Of a stretch of 64,000 nt of DNA, positions 44,326-53,080 are shown piece after piece. Every line of letters begins with the position of its first letter. Position 1 is the stretch's first letter. This DNA comes from an uncultured Clostridia bacterium. GTDB taxonomy: Bacteria; Bacillota; Clostridia; Peptostreptococcales; Anaerovoracaceae. Location: contig CAMYVY010000005.1 of the NCBI GenBank assembly GCA_947302715.1, forward strand, positions 36,382 through 100,381. Direction: 5' to 3'. The notes beneath the pieces were generated by a model. The model saw only the letters and a program-made list of their open reading frames with translations. It was not told the DNA's origin and did not search any database. A program made the position numbers and the translations under genes.

Positions 44326-45567
44326 TTATTCTGCAGCCTTTACGTCTGTAGATACGTCCTTCATGGAGTCGATAATGGCATCAGCAAGAGCTTCGAGTTC
44401 GGAAGCCTTGTCGGCCTGAAGTGTGGATGCCAATGACAATCTCTCGTTAAGGATCGTCATATCCTTCATGTTCTCATTGATGAATTTCTCGATGAGGTCG
44501 CCGGACTTGCATGCCCATGTGCCATTTTCGATTATAGCGCATGTTCTATTCTGCATGTTCAGCATCCTCATTTCATCAAGGAAGTCATGCATAACAGGAT
44601 AGATGTTCAGGTTATATGTAACCGATGCAAATACTATATGCGAATATTTGAATGCATCAGCTATCAAGTATGACACGTGCGTATTTGATACATCGCGAAC
44701 GTGGACATTGGTGAATCCCTTCTCGCAAATCTTTGATGCAAGGCACTGTGCCGCATTCTCGGTTCCACCGTACATCGAAGCATATACGATGAGTACGCCC
44801 TTTTCCTCAGGAGTATATGTGGACCAATGATTGTACTTATCGATGAAATACATGAAGTCATTTCTCCAAATGAGTCCGTGAAGAGGACAGATGTATTTGA
44901 TCTTGTCGAGCACTCTTGCAGCCTTGCCAAGGAGCAACTGTACGTGCGGTCCGTACTTTCCTACGATGTTTACGAGATATCTTCTCGCTTCATCGATCCA
45001 GTCTCTGTCATAGTTCACATCATCGTTCCAGAGCTTACCATCAAGAGCGATAAAGGAGCCGAATGCGTCTGCAGAGAACAGGACTCCATTTGTAAGGTCC
45101 AGAGTTACCATTGCTTCAGGCCAGTGAACCATCGGCGCAAACACGAATGTCAATGTATGTGTGCCGATTTGCAGCGTATCGCCTTCCTGAACCTGAATCT
45201 GCTGATGGCTGTCCACCTTGTAGCCGAACTGACGCATCATCATGAATGCCTTTTCCGTTGCAACAACCTTGCATTCAGGATAACGAACAAAGAGTTCGTA
45301 CATGGAGGAGCAGTGGTCCGGTTCCAGGTGATTACAGATAAAGTAATCAAGCTTTCTGCCATTAAGCATGTATTCTATATTATCTAAATACTCCCTTGTG
45401 ATGGACCAGTCAACACCGTCAAATACCGCTGTTTCCTCATCCAACAAAATGTATGAGTTATAAGATACTCCGTACGGAATCGGGTGAATATTTTCAAACA
45501 GATGTGTTCTGTGGTCGTTAGCACCGATCCAATATAGATTGTCTACGACTTGTCTTACGCAATGCAT
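44326..45567 (-). CDS. fprA: Flavodiiron protein (FprA family A-type flavoprotein)
   Basis: Reduces O2 to water and/or NO to N2O in anaerobes, with electrons usually from rubredoxin. N-terminal metallo-beta-lactamase-like domain with di-iron ligands H-x-E-x-D-H in NHLEPDHCSS, His in PMVHWPEA, Asp in LFSADAFG and His in CPLHGLIW; C-terminal flavodoxin domain starting at about 255 (VYASMYGGTENAAQ). The ATG at 45567 follows GGGAG. It lies 48 bp after the acyl-CoA dehydrogenase/Etf/rubredoxin gene, which supplies a built-in rubredoxin. Confidence 0.94.
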   Translation of the reverse strand: MHCVRQVVDNLYWIGANDHRTHLFENIHPIPYGVSYNSYILLDEETAVFDGVDWSITREYLDNIEYMLNGRKLDYFICNHLEPDHCSSMYELFVRYPECKVVATEKAFMMMRQFGYKVDSHQQIQVQEGDTLQIGTHTLTFVFAPMVHWPEAMVTLDLTNGVLFSADAFGSFIALDGKLWNDDVNYDRDWIDEARRYLVNIVGKYGPHVQLLLGKAARVLDKIKYICPLHGLIWRNDFMYFIDKYNHWSTYTPEEKGVLIVYASMYGGTENAAQCLASKICEKGFTNVHVRDVSNTHVSYLIADAFKYSHIVFASVTYNLNIYPVMHDFLDEMRMLNMQNRTCAIIENGTWACKSGDLIEKFINENMKDMTILNERLSLASTLQADKASELEALADAIIDSMKDVSTDVKAAE

Positions 45568-45615
45568 AATTATCTCCCTTCTATTTACCATTTATTACAG
45601 TCCGCTTAACGTCGA

Positions 45616-47544
45616 TTACAGTCCGCGAATTGTTCTTACTATGAAGTTTGCCTTAGGCTCTGCGCATTCCGGGCATACCCAATCCTCAGGCAGATCCTTG
45701 AACAAGGTTCCTGCTGCGATTTCGGCTTCCTCGTCGCCCAGATCCGGGTTGTATTCGTAAGCACAGCCATTGCAGACAAAGATGTCTCCAATCGGTGTTG
45801 GCTTCGGCGGAAGCGGTCTCTTCATCTTGACCATTGGTGGAGCTTCCTTCTTCTTGCCGGTTCCGAGTGCTTCTGTAAGAAGCGGCAGAATTTCATTTAC
45901 ATCTCCAACGATTCCGTAGTCGCAATTCTTAAAGATTGGGGCATTGCCGTTCTTGTTGATTGCAACGATTGTGGAGGCGTCCTTTATTCCCTTGAGGTGC
46001 TGTTTTGCTCCTGAGATACCGCAAGCGATATAGAGGTTTCCGCGGAATTTCTGACCGGACATACCAACATATCTATTGAGAGGTACATACTGAAGCGTCT
46101 CAGCAACCGGTCTTGATGAACCGATGGCTGCACCGGCTGCCTGTGCCAGGTTTTCGATTAACTTCATATTCTTCTGGTCGCCGATACCCTTACCAGCGGA
46201 TACAACTCGCTCTGCCTCTGCAATCGGTGTATCTGCCGGGATTCCGACTGTGAAGTCATATCCATCAGCCTTTAATGCTGCAACAAGTTCGTTGACCTTA
46301 TCCTTGGCATCGCCTTCCCTAAAGATTCTGCCCTTTCTGATTCCTGTTACAGGAGCTGCCTTCTTGGCCACACTTCTGGATGCACCTGCAGTCTTGTTTC
46401 CAATCTTTCCAAGTAGGTGCGATGCGATTACCACTCTCTGAATCTCGTTTGTTCCTTCATAGATTGTAGTAATCTTGGCATCTCTGTAGGAGCGTTCTAC
46501 ATCCATTCCCTTTAAGAAGCCGGAGCCACCGAAGATTTGGAGTGCGTCGTTACAGATTTCAAGAGCTCTGTCGGATGCATACATCTTCGCCATCGCAGCT
46601 TCCATGCCATAGGACTCATGTGCTTCTTTGAGCTCAGCCGCGGAGTAAACAAGGAATCTTGCTGCTCTTAGTTTAGTTGCCATGTCGGCGAGTTTGAAGC
46701 TGATGCCCTGGTTTACGCCGATCGGCTGACCAAACTGTTCTCTTTCCTTTGCTTCCTGGAGTGCATTTTCGTATGCGCCCTGAGCAATACCGAGAGCCTG
46801 TGCTGCGATTCCGATACGACCGCCATCAAGAGTTGCCATTGCAATCTTGAATCCTTCACCTTCCTTGCCAAGGAGGTTTTCCTTTGGAACCTTGACATCG
46901 TTAAAGATGAGTTCTGCAGTTGTGGATGAGCGGATACCGAGCTTATCATAGTGATCGCCGAATTCAAATCCCTTCCAGCCCTTCTCTACTATGAATGCAC
47001 TGATTCCGCGAGTGCCGATGTCCGGTGTAGTTACTGCGAATACTACGTATGTATCTGCTTTTGGTGCGTTTGTGATGAAAATCTTGCCGCCGTTCAAGAG
47101 GTAATGGTCACCCTTGTCGACCGCTGTAGTCTCGGTTCCACCTGCATCGGAACCAGCGTTTTCTTCTGTAAGACCAAAGGCACCAATCTTTTCGCCCTTG
47201 GCCAGAGGTACAAGGTATTTCTTCTTCTGTTCCTCAGTACCAAACTGGAAGATTGGGAATGAACCCAGGGATACGTGGGCGGAAAGTATAACGCCTGTAC
47301 CACCGTCTACTCTTGCCAGTTCTTCAACTGCAATGGCATAGCTTAAGATATCCATTTCGGCACCACCGTATTTCTTTGGATACGGAATACCCATGAATCC
47401 CAGCTTTCCCATCTCCTTGACCGCTTCATCGGGGAATTCGTTTTTCTGATCCAGCATGAATGCGATAGGCTTTACTTCCTTTTCCGCAAATGCTCTGACC
47501 TTTGCTCTAAATTCCTCATGAGCCTCTGTAGTCTTGAAAAGCAT
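45616..47544 (-). CDS. Acyl-CoA dehydrogenase - EtfA C-terminal domain - rubredoxin fusion
   Basis: 642 aa in three parts. Residues about 1-385 are an acyl-CoA dehydrogenase (GAFGLTEENAGSDAGGTET; catalytic Glu in TIYEGTNEIQR). About 425-580 match the FAD-binding C-terminal domain of electron-transfer flavoprotein alpha (GSSRPVAE, YIACGISGAKQHLKGIKD, IVAINKN, DYGIVGD). Residues 585-642 are a rubredoxin with C591, C594, C624 and C627. The protein can probably move electrons from an acyl-CoA through two flavins to the Fe site, and then to the flavodiiron protein encoded next. No etfB is nearby. Strong TAGGAGG site. Confidence 0.93.
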   Translation of the reverse strand: MLFKTTEAHEEFRAKVRAFAEKEVKPIAFMLDQKNEFPDEAVKEMGKLGFMGIPYPKKYGGAEMDILSYAIAVEELARVDGGTGVILSAHVSLGSFPIFQFGTEEQKKKYLVPLAKGEKIGAFGLTEENAGSDAGGTETTAVDKGDHYLLNGGKIFITNAPKADTYVVFAVTTPDIGTRGISAFIVEKGWKGFEFGDHYDKLGIRSSTTAELIFNDVKVPKENLLGKEGEGFKIAMATLDGGRIGIAAQALGIAQGAYENALQEAKEREQFGQPIGVNQGISFKLADMATKLRAARFLVYSAAELKEAHESYGMEAAMAKMYASDRALEICNDALQIFGGSGFLKGMDVERSYRDAKITTIYEGTNEIQRVVIASHLLGKIGNKTAGASRSVAKKAAPVTGIRKGRIFREGDAKDKVNELVAALKADGYDFTVGIPADTPIAEAERVVSAGKGIGDQKNMKLIENLAQAAGAAIGSSRPVAETLQYVPLNRYVGMSGQKFRGNLYIACGISGAKQHLKGIKDASTIVAINKNGNAPIFKNCDYGIVGDVNEILPLLTEALGTGKKKEAPPMVKMKRPLPPKPTPIGDIFVCNGCAYEYNPDLGDEEAEIAAGTLFKDLPEDWVCPECAEPKANFIVRTIRGL

Positions 47545-47620
47545 CTTATCTACCTCCTACATTTCATCAAAATAGTTTACGCTTTTTTATTTCCCATTCC
47601 CTCTTTAAAAGTTCTAAATA

Positions 47621-47652
47621 TATGGACGTTTATTATGGACTTTTATTATTGA
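47621..47652. repeat. 13-bp direct repeats upstream of the acyl-CoA dehydrogenase fusion gene
   Basis: tatggacgtttat, tatggacttttat and a partial tattgacc follow head to tail. They lie about 80 bp upstream of the ATG, next to a possible minus-strand promoter (TTGGAA..CATAAT), so they may be operator sites. Confidence 0.5.
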
Positions 47653-47736
47653 CCTTTCCAATTTGCAAAACGCCTCCGGCTATCCGGATACTTTCCCCTT
47701 ATGATAGTAGTTTACAAAATTTTCGGAAAAAAATTA

Positions 47737-47786
47737 GTGGCATTTGCAACTTTTGTGTGGTAATTGCAACTAATTTATGCTATAAT
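47737..47786 (+). promoter_or_regulatory. Extended -10 promoter and direct repeats of the Crp/Fnr-type gene
   Basis: TGCTATAAT (extended -10; TATAAT at 47781-47786) with no acceptable -35. Instead two direct repeats, GTGGCATTTGCAAC (47737-47750) and GTGGTAATTGCAAC (47757-47770), lie 20 bp apart over the -35 region. This looks like an activator-dependent or autoregulated promoter. The 344-bp gap 47545-47888 also holds the 13-bp repeats and a leader hairpin, and no gene. Confidence 0.55.
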
Positions 47787-47794
47787 AAGAAAAA

Positions 47795-47848
47795 TCAAGG
47801 TCATAGTGTTACTTTTTTAATAACGGAAAAGCAACATTCTGACCTTGA
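47795..47848 (+). promoter_or_regulatory. Leader inverted repeat before the Crp/Fnr-type gene
   Basis: Perfect 9-bp arms TCAAGGTCA and TGACCTTGA separated by 36 nt, starting about 10 bp after the -10 box. It could be an mRNA hairpin or a pair of regulator half-sites. Confidence 0.5.
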
Positions 47849-47888
47849 AAAGCCCACTAACGATTTGAAAAATAATTGAGGAAAACCA

Positions 47889-48539
47889 ATGCAAAAGAGA
47901 AGAGTATTGGATGACATATCCAGAGAATCAAGATCGCTCATGCTGCCATGCTTTGAACCCTGGTGGAAGGATTATGCCACAGGGGAAACTATAATGACTT
48001 ATGATGCAGGTGTGCCTAAAAATATCGCTGTTTTGGAAAAAGGAGAAGCAAAGCTTCAAATCCTAAACGAGAGCGGCGACATGTTTCTGCTTGAGCATAT
48101 TCGGCAGGACGATCTCTTCGGAGAGCTATTCTCATTGCCCTTGGAATCATTCGAATATGTCGTAACCGCCGAAACTCCCTGCAGGGTGATGTTCGTCGGG
48201 TACGAACACATAATCAAGCCCTGCGAAAATCTATGTACGCACCACAGCCAGCTCATAAGTAATCTTTTTATGATGGCCGCACAGAAATCGCAGGAGCTTT
48301 CTCTTCACATCTCTCTTATGCATCAAAACACGATTCGCCAAAAACTCATGGCATATCTTAATTACATAGCTTCATCTCAAGGAACCCGCACCGACGGCAG
48401 CTTTGATATTCCCATTTCTTTGGCGGAGCTTGCGGATTATCTCAGCATAGATCGCTCCGCTATGATGCGAGAAATCAAATCAATGAAAAACGACGGTCTC
48501 ATCTCAGGAAACCGTCGCGAATTCATAATCTTGCAGTAA
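47889..48539 (+). CDS. Crp/Fnr family transcriptional regulator
   Basis: 216 aa: N-terminal cyclic-nucleotide-binding-like beta barrel (about 20-120, with EHIRQDDLFGELFSLP), a long dimer helix, and a C-terminal winged HTH (LAELADYLSIDRSAMMREIKSMKNDGLI). It lacks an obvious N-terminal Cys cluster of the Fnr type, so the signal is not readable; heme- or redox-sensing relatives exist. It is divergent from the acyl-CoA dehydrogenase/flavodiiron unit and may control it. The ribosome binding site is weak (TTGAGGAAAACC). Confidence 0.88.
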   Translation: MQKRRVLDDISRESRSLMLPCFEPWWKDYATGETIMTYDAGVPKNIAVLEKGEAKLQILNESGDMFLLEHIRQDDLFGELFSLPLESFEYVVTAETPCRVMFVGYEHIIKPCENLCTHHSQLISNLFMMAAQKSQELSLHISLMHQNTIRQKLMAYLNYIASSQGTRTDGSFDIPISLAELADYLSIDRSAMMREIKSMKNDGLISGNRREFIILQ

Positions 48540-48551
48540 GCGTGGCGCCGC

Positions 48552-49196
48552 TCACAGCATCTCGCTTTCTTCACTATTAATATTGTTGTCTTCACCTTCG
48601 GTAGAAATCTCATCCAGGCTTACCTGCATGTCCGGGGCGAAGTCTTCTTCCCTGTCTGCTCGATCCATGGCGAGAACGTCTTCGATATCATCTATCTCAG
48701 GAAGTTCCTTTAAGCTCGTAAATCCGAACTGCTGGAGGAAGGTCTTCGTTGTTCCATATAGAATGGGACGTCCGATTCCCGATGAGCGACCTTGCTCCTC
48801 AACAAGTTCCTTCTTCATCAGACCCTCAATAACTCTGTCGCACTTTATTCCTCGAATTGAATCAATCTCCGACTTTGTAACTGGCTGCTTATAAGCAACA
48901 ATGGCGAGGACTTCCAGCGCGGCCTGAGAAAGGCGCCTGGTTTTTACCGGTGTACAGAGCTTTTCGATTTGATCGGCATACTCCGGTCTTGTTGCGAACT
49001 GAAAGCCGTTATTAATCTGACGAATCATGAGGCCTCGACCCTCTTGGTCGTATTCCTTCTGTAATTCCAAAAAACATTCCTTCGCCTCCTGGTTTGTAAC
49101 CTCGCAAGCCTCGGCGGCATCCTTGATGTCGAGGGGCTCTCCCCAGATATACATGAGTGCTTCCAGCACGGATTTTGTTCTCTTCTTGTTATACAT
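48552..49196 (-). CDS. scpB: Segregation and condensation protein B
   Basis: Kleisin-associated winged-helix protein of the SMC-ScpAB condensin. 214 aa with the family core RRLSQAALEVLAIVAYKQPVTKSEIDSIRG and an acidic C-terminus. Overlaps the scpA stop by 8 bp. Its partner smc is not in the window. Confidence 0.94.
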   Translation of the reverse strand: MYNKKRTKSVLEALMYIWGEPLDIKDAAEACEVTNQEAKECFLELQKEYDQEGRGLMIRQINNGFQFATRPEYADQIEKLCTPVKTRRLSQAALEVLAIVAYKQPVTKSEIDSIRGIKCDRVIEGLMKKELVEEQGRSSGIGRPILYGTTKTFLQQFGFTSLKELPEIDDIEDVLAMDRADREEDFAPDMQVSLDEISTEGEDNNINSEESEML

Positions 49197-50097
49197 TTGG
49201 TTCTCTCTTTATCTCATAAATCTTGATGTTGTCGTCATTTCTGCCGATATCTCGCTCGTCTTCCTCTCTGATCGGTCTGTACCTGCTCGGCTCCAGAGTA
49301 TTCGGATTGCCGGAATTAATCGTTCCGTCATCAGGGTCGTCGGCAATCGGCGCAGCTTTATATGGTTTTACGAAAATCTCTCCATAGGTTGTACTCTGCG
49401 TCGCATCGAGGAGCTTGTCCTTCATCATCTGAAGTATGGAAGAGAAAGTTACGATGACATCATATTTGTCTTTCTTGTTCACAATCAATTCGCGAAACGA
49501 AAGCTTCCTGAGTCCGTGAACAAGGGCGTCCTTGAGCTTGCTTCCGATGAACTTAATTCTGCTTTCGATTGTCGCTTTTTCTCTTTCAACCCTTTGATAG
49601 TGCGCCCTCACCTCGGCCATCCTTCGCTCCTTCTGAAGGAATAATTCGAAGGCATTTACAAACTGTTCGACTGAGAGCGACAGAAATTCATCCGGATTTT
49701 CCTGATATACGGAAATGTCCTCCTGAGGCTTTGCATAGATTCTCGCATTGATATCCCAACGCTGCGAGAGATCCTCCGAAGCCTCCTTGAACTTTTTGTA
49801 TTCCAGTATACGTTCAACGAGTTCGCTTCTCGGATCGATATAAGGTTCATCGCCCGGCTCAACCTGCATGCGCGGAAGAATCATTCTTGATTTTATATCT
49901 ATCAAGGTCGCCGCAAGGACCATGAATTCAGAAGCCACGGCAAAGTCCATCTGCTGCATTTCTTGAATGTACGCCAAATACTGCTCCGTAATCTCGGAGA
50001 TCTTGATGTCGTATATGCTCATTTTGGCGTTTTCGATTAGGTAGACCAGAAGATCAAACGGTCCCTCGAATTGCTGCAGCTTGACTTTATAACTCAT
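49189..50097 (-). CDS. scpA: Segregation and condensation protein A
   Basis: Kleisin subunit of SMC-ScpAB. Starts with the family signature FEGPFDLLVYLIENAKMSIYDI; helical N- and C-terminal winged domains bind Smc. 302 aa, about 50 more than typical; the extra sequence is a charged C-terminal tail (EEDERDIGRNDDN). Confidence 0.94.
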   Translation of the reverse strand: MSYKVKLQQFEGPFDLLVYLIENAKMSIYDIKISEITEQYLAYIQEMQQMDFAVASEFMVLAATLIDIKSRMILPRMQVEPGDEPYIDPRSELVERILEYKKFKEASEDLSQRWDINARIYAKPQEDISVYQENPDEFLSLSVEQFVNAFELFLQKERRMAEVRAHYQRVEREKATIESRIKFIGSKLKDALVHGLRKLSFRELIVNKKDKYDVIVTFSSILQMMKDKLLDATQSTTYGEIFVKPYKAAPIADDPDDGTINSGNPNTLEPSRYRPIREEDERDIGRNDDNIKIYEIKREPNV

Positions 50098-50117
50098 TAT
50101 TCGTCTCTATATCTAAT

Positions 50118-51248
50118 TCAAAACTCATCCAAATTTTCTACATCAAAATCTATGTGCTCCATTTGCGGCTCCCCTCGGACTATCGCCTCAAGGTTGATGT
50201 CATAGGGCGGTCTCACTATCCCCTTCTCCGTAATAACAGCGGTAATGTATTTCGCGGGAGTCACATCAAAAGAAGGATTGAATATCTTCACATCTTCAGG
50301 AGCCATTGGCTCGCTGTACCACATCGAGCGCACTTCTTCTTCATCGCGAACTTCAATCTCGATGTCCTCTCCGCTCTCGGTATTAAGATCAATCGTCGAC
50401 GTCGGAACAAACATGTAAAAAGGTATGTCGTATTCCCTTGCAAGTACGGCAAGCGCCGATGTTCCAATCTTGTTTGCGCCATCGCCATTTCTTGTCATTC
50501 TGTCACAGCCGACAACCACCGCATCTATCAAGCCCTGCTTCATAACGGTATTCGCCATATTGTCGCAAATCAGGGTTACATCTATCCCGGCACGATTCAG
50601 TTCCCAGGCAGTAAGCCTTGCTCCCTGAAGAAGCGGTCTGGTCTCATCGGCGTACACATGAAAATCGTATCCGCGTTCACTTCCGAGATAAATGGGCGCA
50701 AGGCAGGTTCCGTATTTTGAAGTTGCAAGCGTCCCCGCATTGCAGTGCGTAAGTATTCCCATCTCTCTTCCAAGGAGGGATAAACCGTATTCGCCCATAG
50801 CGTAGCATGCATCCACATCCTCTTGATGGATTCTGGTAGCCTCTTCGAGCAAAGCCTCCGCCGCTGATTTTATGGATGTCGCATGTGAGTTTTTAAATGC
50901 CATCTGTACCCTGTCGAGCGCCCAGGACAAATTAACAGCCGTTGGTCTTGCGCTCCTCAGGTAGTCGCATACGTTTCTGAGTACATTTCCAAAAGTCACA
51001 AGGTCCTCATGCACATAGCCGGAAGACGGCATGCTCATGAGTTCTTTTCTCATTGAAACATAGGCACCATAAGCTGCTGCCACTCCTATGGCAGGAGCTC
51101 CTCTAACCTGCAAATTCTTTATGGCATCAAAAACTTCTTCCTTGGTGCTAAGCTCTATGTATGTCTCTTCTCGAGGAAGAAGTGTCTGGTCTAAAATATA
51201 TAGTTTTCCGCTTATAAAATGAAGCGGTGCGAGTTCCAACTGTCCCAT
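50118..51248 (-). CDS. mtnA: S-methyl-5-thioribose-1-phosphate isomerase (MtnA)
   Basis: Isomerises methylthioribose-1-phosphate to methylthioribulose-1-phosphate in methionine salvage. Family motifs LQVRGAPAIGVAAAYG, THCNAGTLAT (catalytic Cys) and VVGCDRMTRNGDGANKIGT (catalytic Asp). The ATG at 51248 is chosen over the track's GTG at 51257. About 376 aa, slightly longer than usual. No other mtn gene is adjacent, so it may instead feed a deoxyribose-type or DHAP shunt, which is inference. Confidence 0.92.
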   Translation of the reverse strand: MGQLELAPLHFISGKLYILDQTLLPREETYIELSTKEEVFDAIKNLQVRGAPAIGVAAAYGAYVSMRKELMSMPSSGYVHEDLVTFGNVLRNVCDYLRSARPTAVNLSWALDRVQMAFKNSHATSIKSAAEALLEEATRIHQEDVDACYAMGEYGLSLLGREMGILTHCNAGTLATSKYGTCLAPIYLGSERGYDFHVYADETRPLLQGARLTAWELNRAGIDVTLICDNMANTVMKQGLIDAVVVGCDRMTRNGDGANKIGTSALAVLAREYDIPFYMFVPTSTIDLNTESGEDIEIEVRDEEEVRSMWYSEPMAPEDVKIFNPSFDVTPAKYITAVITEKGIVRPPYDINLEAIVRGEPQMEHIDFDVENLDEF

Positions 51249-51284
51249 AAATATCACATAAAGAGCGGATTTAGGTCTTATCCG

Positions 51285-52379
51285 TTATTGGCTGAAATTC
51301 CCAGGAGTCAAGTCCTCGGATAGTCTTAATCCCGAAGCTTTTTGATCTTTAAGTTCAAAGGTAGAGCCTTCCATCTTGTAAGCAATCTTTCCATTAATGA
51401 TGGTGACTTCAGGCTTAACCTGATCAAGTTCTTCAACGGGGATTCTTGATAAATCTCTATCGAGTATAAGGAAGGTTGCACTGTTACCGACTTTCAGCGT
51501 CCCGGCACCGTATAGTCCGGCATATTCAGCAGCCAACTTTGTATAGCCAATTACCATCGAATCGAGTCCATAAAATGGCTCTTCATCGGAATTGTTCCCT
51601 GCTGCGTTTTCATTCGCCTTCTCTATTTCCTCAATCAAATCCTCCTTGATGGATGAAAAAGGAACAAAGTCTCCGTCCCCTCTGTGGACTCTGGCGCATG
51701 GTACATCAAGATCCTCAAGCCAGCTGTCCTCTCTCATAAGGAGTTGTAGCATCGTTATGGAAGGATCATCATCGGAGATTTTGACGGAAAGCTGCAAGGA
51801 ATTCTTCTTGCAATAATCAAGCGCTTCCTTATACATCTCCTCTGTGGTATATTGTTCTCCCTTCAAGGATATCCCGGCAACATGAACCTTGCGGCTTCTT
51901 ATCATTCTCTGTTTGTCTGAAAGCACTTCAGGATTTGCCTTGATGAATTCCCAAGGATAATAGATTGAAAGCATCTGAGGGAATTCCTTGACTTTGATAT
52001 AGTTTTCATCCGCGCCTTCCGGTTCATGGCTCATGTCGTTTGGATTCAAATAGCCATAGAACATATCCTTGCCCCAGTATTCACCGGAAGCTGCAAGGCC
52101 CGTGATTCCGAGTTTTGCGAGTTCCTCTCCGTCAAAGAGGCCACTCCTTATATCCGCATCGACAAATCCGGGTATCACGGTGCGTCCTTTTAAATCGATA
52201 ACCTCGAACTCGGAAATTCTGGGATCATATAGTCCGGTGAGTCCAAGGTTTTCCATTAGTCCTTGAGTTGTACCTACATAATCGATTGCACCAAGAGATA
52301 CGGACATGGCCTCAGCATAAGGCATCTCCTCATTGCTGGTAAAAATCATTCCATTCACGTACAGAGTTTTAAAGATCAT
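51285..52379 (-). CDS. Amidohydrolase-like protein without metal ligands (YtcJ/amidohydrolase-3 related)
   Basis: 364 aa. Keeps the composite beta-sandwich ends of amidohydrolases (KTLYVNGMIFTSNEE...TVIPGFVDA at the start, GTLKVGNSATFLILDRDLSRIP...TIINGKIAY at the end). The metal loop reads DADIRSG instead of D-x-H-x-H, and the central barrel is shortened by roughly 150 residues relative to 530-aa YtcJ proteins, without clear His ligands. Probably non-catalytic. Translated between queT and mtnA in the same operon. Confidence 0.75.
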   Translation of the reverse strand: MIFKTLYVNGMIFTSNEEMPYAEAMSVSLGAIDYVGTTQGLMENLGLTGLYDPRISEFEVIDLKGRTVIPGFVDADIRSGLFDGEELAKLGITGLAASGEYWGKDMFYGYLNPNDMSHEPEGADENYIKVKEFPQMLSIYYPWEFIKANPEVLSDKQRMIRSRKVHVAGISLKGEQYTTEEMYKEALDYCKKNSLQLSVKISDDDPSITMLQLLMREDSWLEDLDVPCARVHRGDGDFVPFSSIKEDLIEEIEKANENAAGNNSDEEPFYGLDSMVIGYTKLAAEYAGLYGAGTLKVGNSATFLILDRDLSRIPVEELDQVKPEVTIINGKIAYKMEGSTFELKDQKASGLRLSEDLTPGNFSQ

Positions 52380-52399
52380 CGCGCTCCTCCGCTTAATAA

Positions 52400-52984
52400 T
52401 TATTTAAATACGTACGCTGCGTTCCTTTGAAGAACGGTGCCCAAAAATGTTCCCAGTATCCCGCACGATATGACTTCACCTATTCCCACAGTGAGCATCA
52501 TGAATGGAATCGGAAGTGGTGAACCATACGCATATCTCAAAACAAAAGGTACGATAACCGCATTTGCGACAATCGGTGGAATGGTCGCAAGTACAATCGG
52601 GCTTATGCCATTTGTTTTTTTGATAATCTCTTCTTCAATGGCCTCCGCTTGTTCAAATGGGTCGCTAACTGTTCTTTGCATCTTTCCGCTGCGGTCTCTT
52701 CCTCTAAAGCCTTGCCCTATGATATAGGTGCCAATTGCTCCAAGAAGTGTCGCCAGGCTTCCGAATATTATATCCGGAAGAACCGCTCCACCAAGAGAAT
52801 TCCCTATAAGGCATCCTATAAAGAGCCCCGGAATTGCAGCCGGTGTAAAAAATGGTAGTATGGTAAAGGCTTCAGAAATTCTGAATTGCACTTCACCAAA
52901 GGCTATGGGTGACAACGCTACGGTTACCACAACATAGCAGGCCGCTATCAAAGCAGCATGTGTCAGATAATCTTGTTTTTTCAT
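52400..52984 (-). CDS. queT: QueT family transporter (queuosine precursor uptake)
   Basis: 194 aa membrane protein with five or six helices, starting LTHAALIAACYVVVTVALSPIAFGEVQFRISEA, the QueT/COG4708 signature (GEVQFRISEAFTILPFF). It is probably the substrate-binding S component of an ECF-type importer of preQ0/preQ1 or queuine. A hydrophilic loop of about 35 residues interrupts the helices (FEQAEAIEEEIIKKTNG). AAAGGAG precedes the ATG. First gene of queT-amidohydrolase-like-mtnA-scpA-scpB. Confidence 0.88.
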   Translation of the reverse strand: MKKQDYLTHAALIAACYVVVTVALSPIAFGEVQFRISEAFTILPFFTPAAIPGLFIGCLIGNSLGGAVLPDIIFGSLATLLGAIGTYIIGQGFRGRDRSGKMQRTVSDPFEQAEAIEEEIIKKTNGISPIVLATIPPIVANAVIVPFVLRYAYGSPLPIPFMMLTVGIGEVISCGILGTFLGTVLQRNAAYVFK

Positions 52985-53004
52985 TCTTAACTCCTTTAAC
53001 TTAC

Positions 53005-53080
53005 CCTAGTTTTTTTGATTTGCATTAATATGCAGGCGGAGGATGGTTTCGAACTCCACCATATATGCCAATCGCACATA
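53005..53080 (-). promoter_or_regulatory. Structured leader of queT, possible preQ1-type riboswitch
   Basis: Minus-strand leader: GGTGGAG...CTCCGCC hairpin (with an alternative ATGGT/ACCAT pairing), a TGCAT-ATTA-ATGCA hairpin, then an A-rich segment CAAAAAAACTAGGG just before the ribosome binding site. queT genes are often controlled by preQ1 riboswitches, whose class I tail is also AAAAAACTA-like. The class I loop sequence is not evident, so the class cannot be assigned. Confidence 0.4.

Noticed and set aside
53041-53070. tRNA T-arm-like sequence (GGAGTTCGAAACC..CCTCCGCC on the minus strand)
   Set aside because: The T-stem does not pair correctly, and no anticodon arm, D-arm or matching 5' acceptor strand lies upstream. 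Treated as part of the queT leader.
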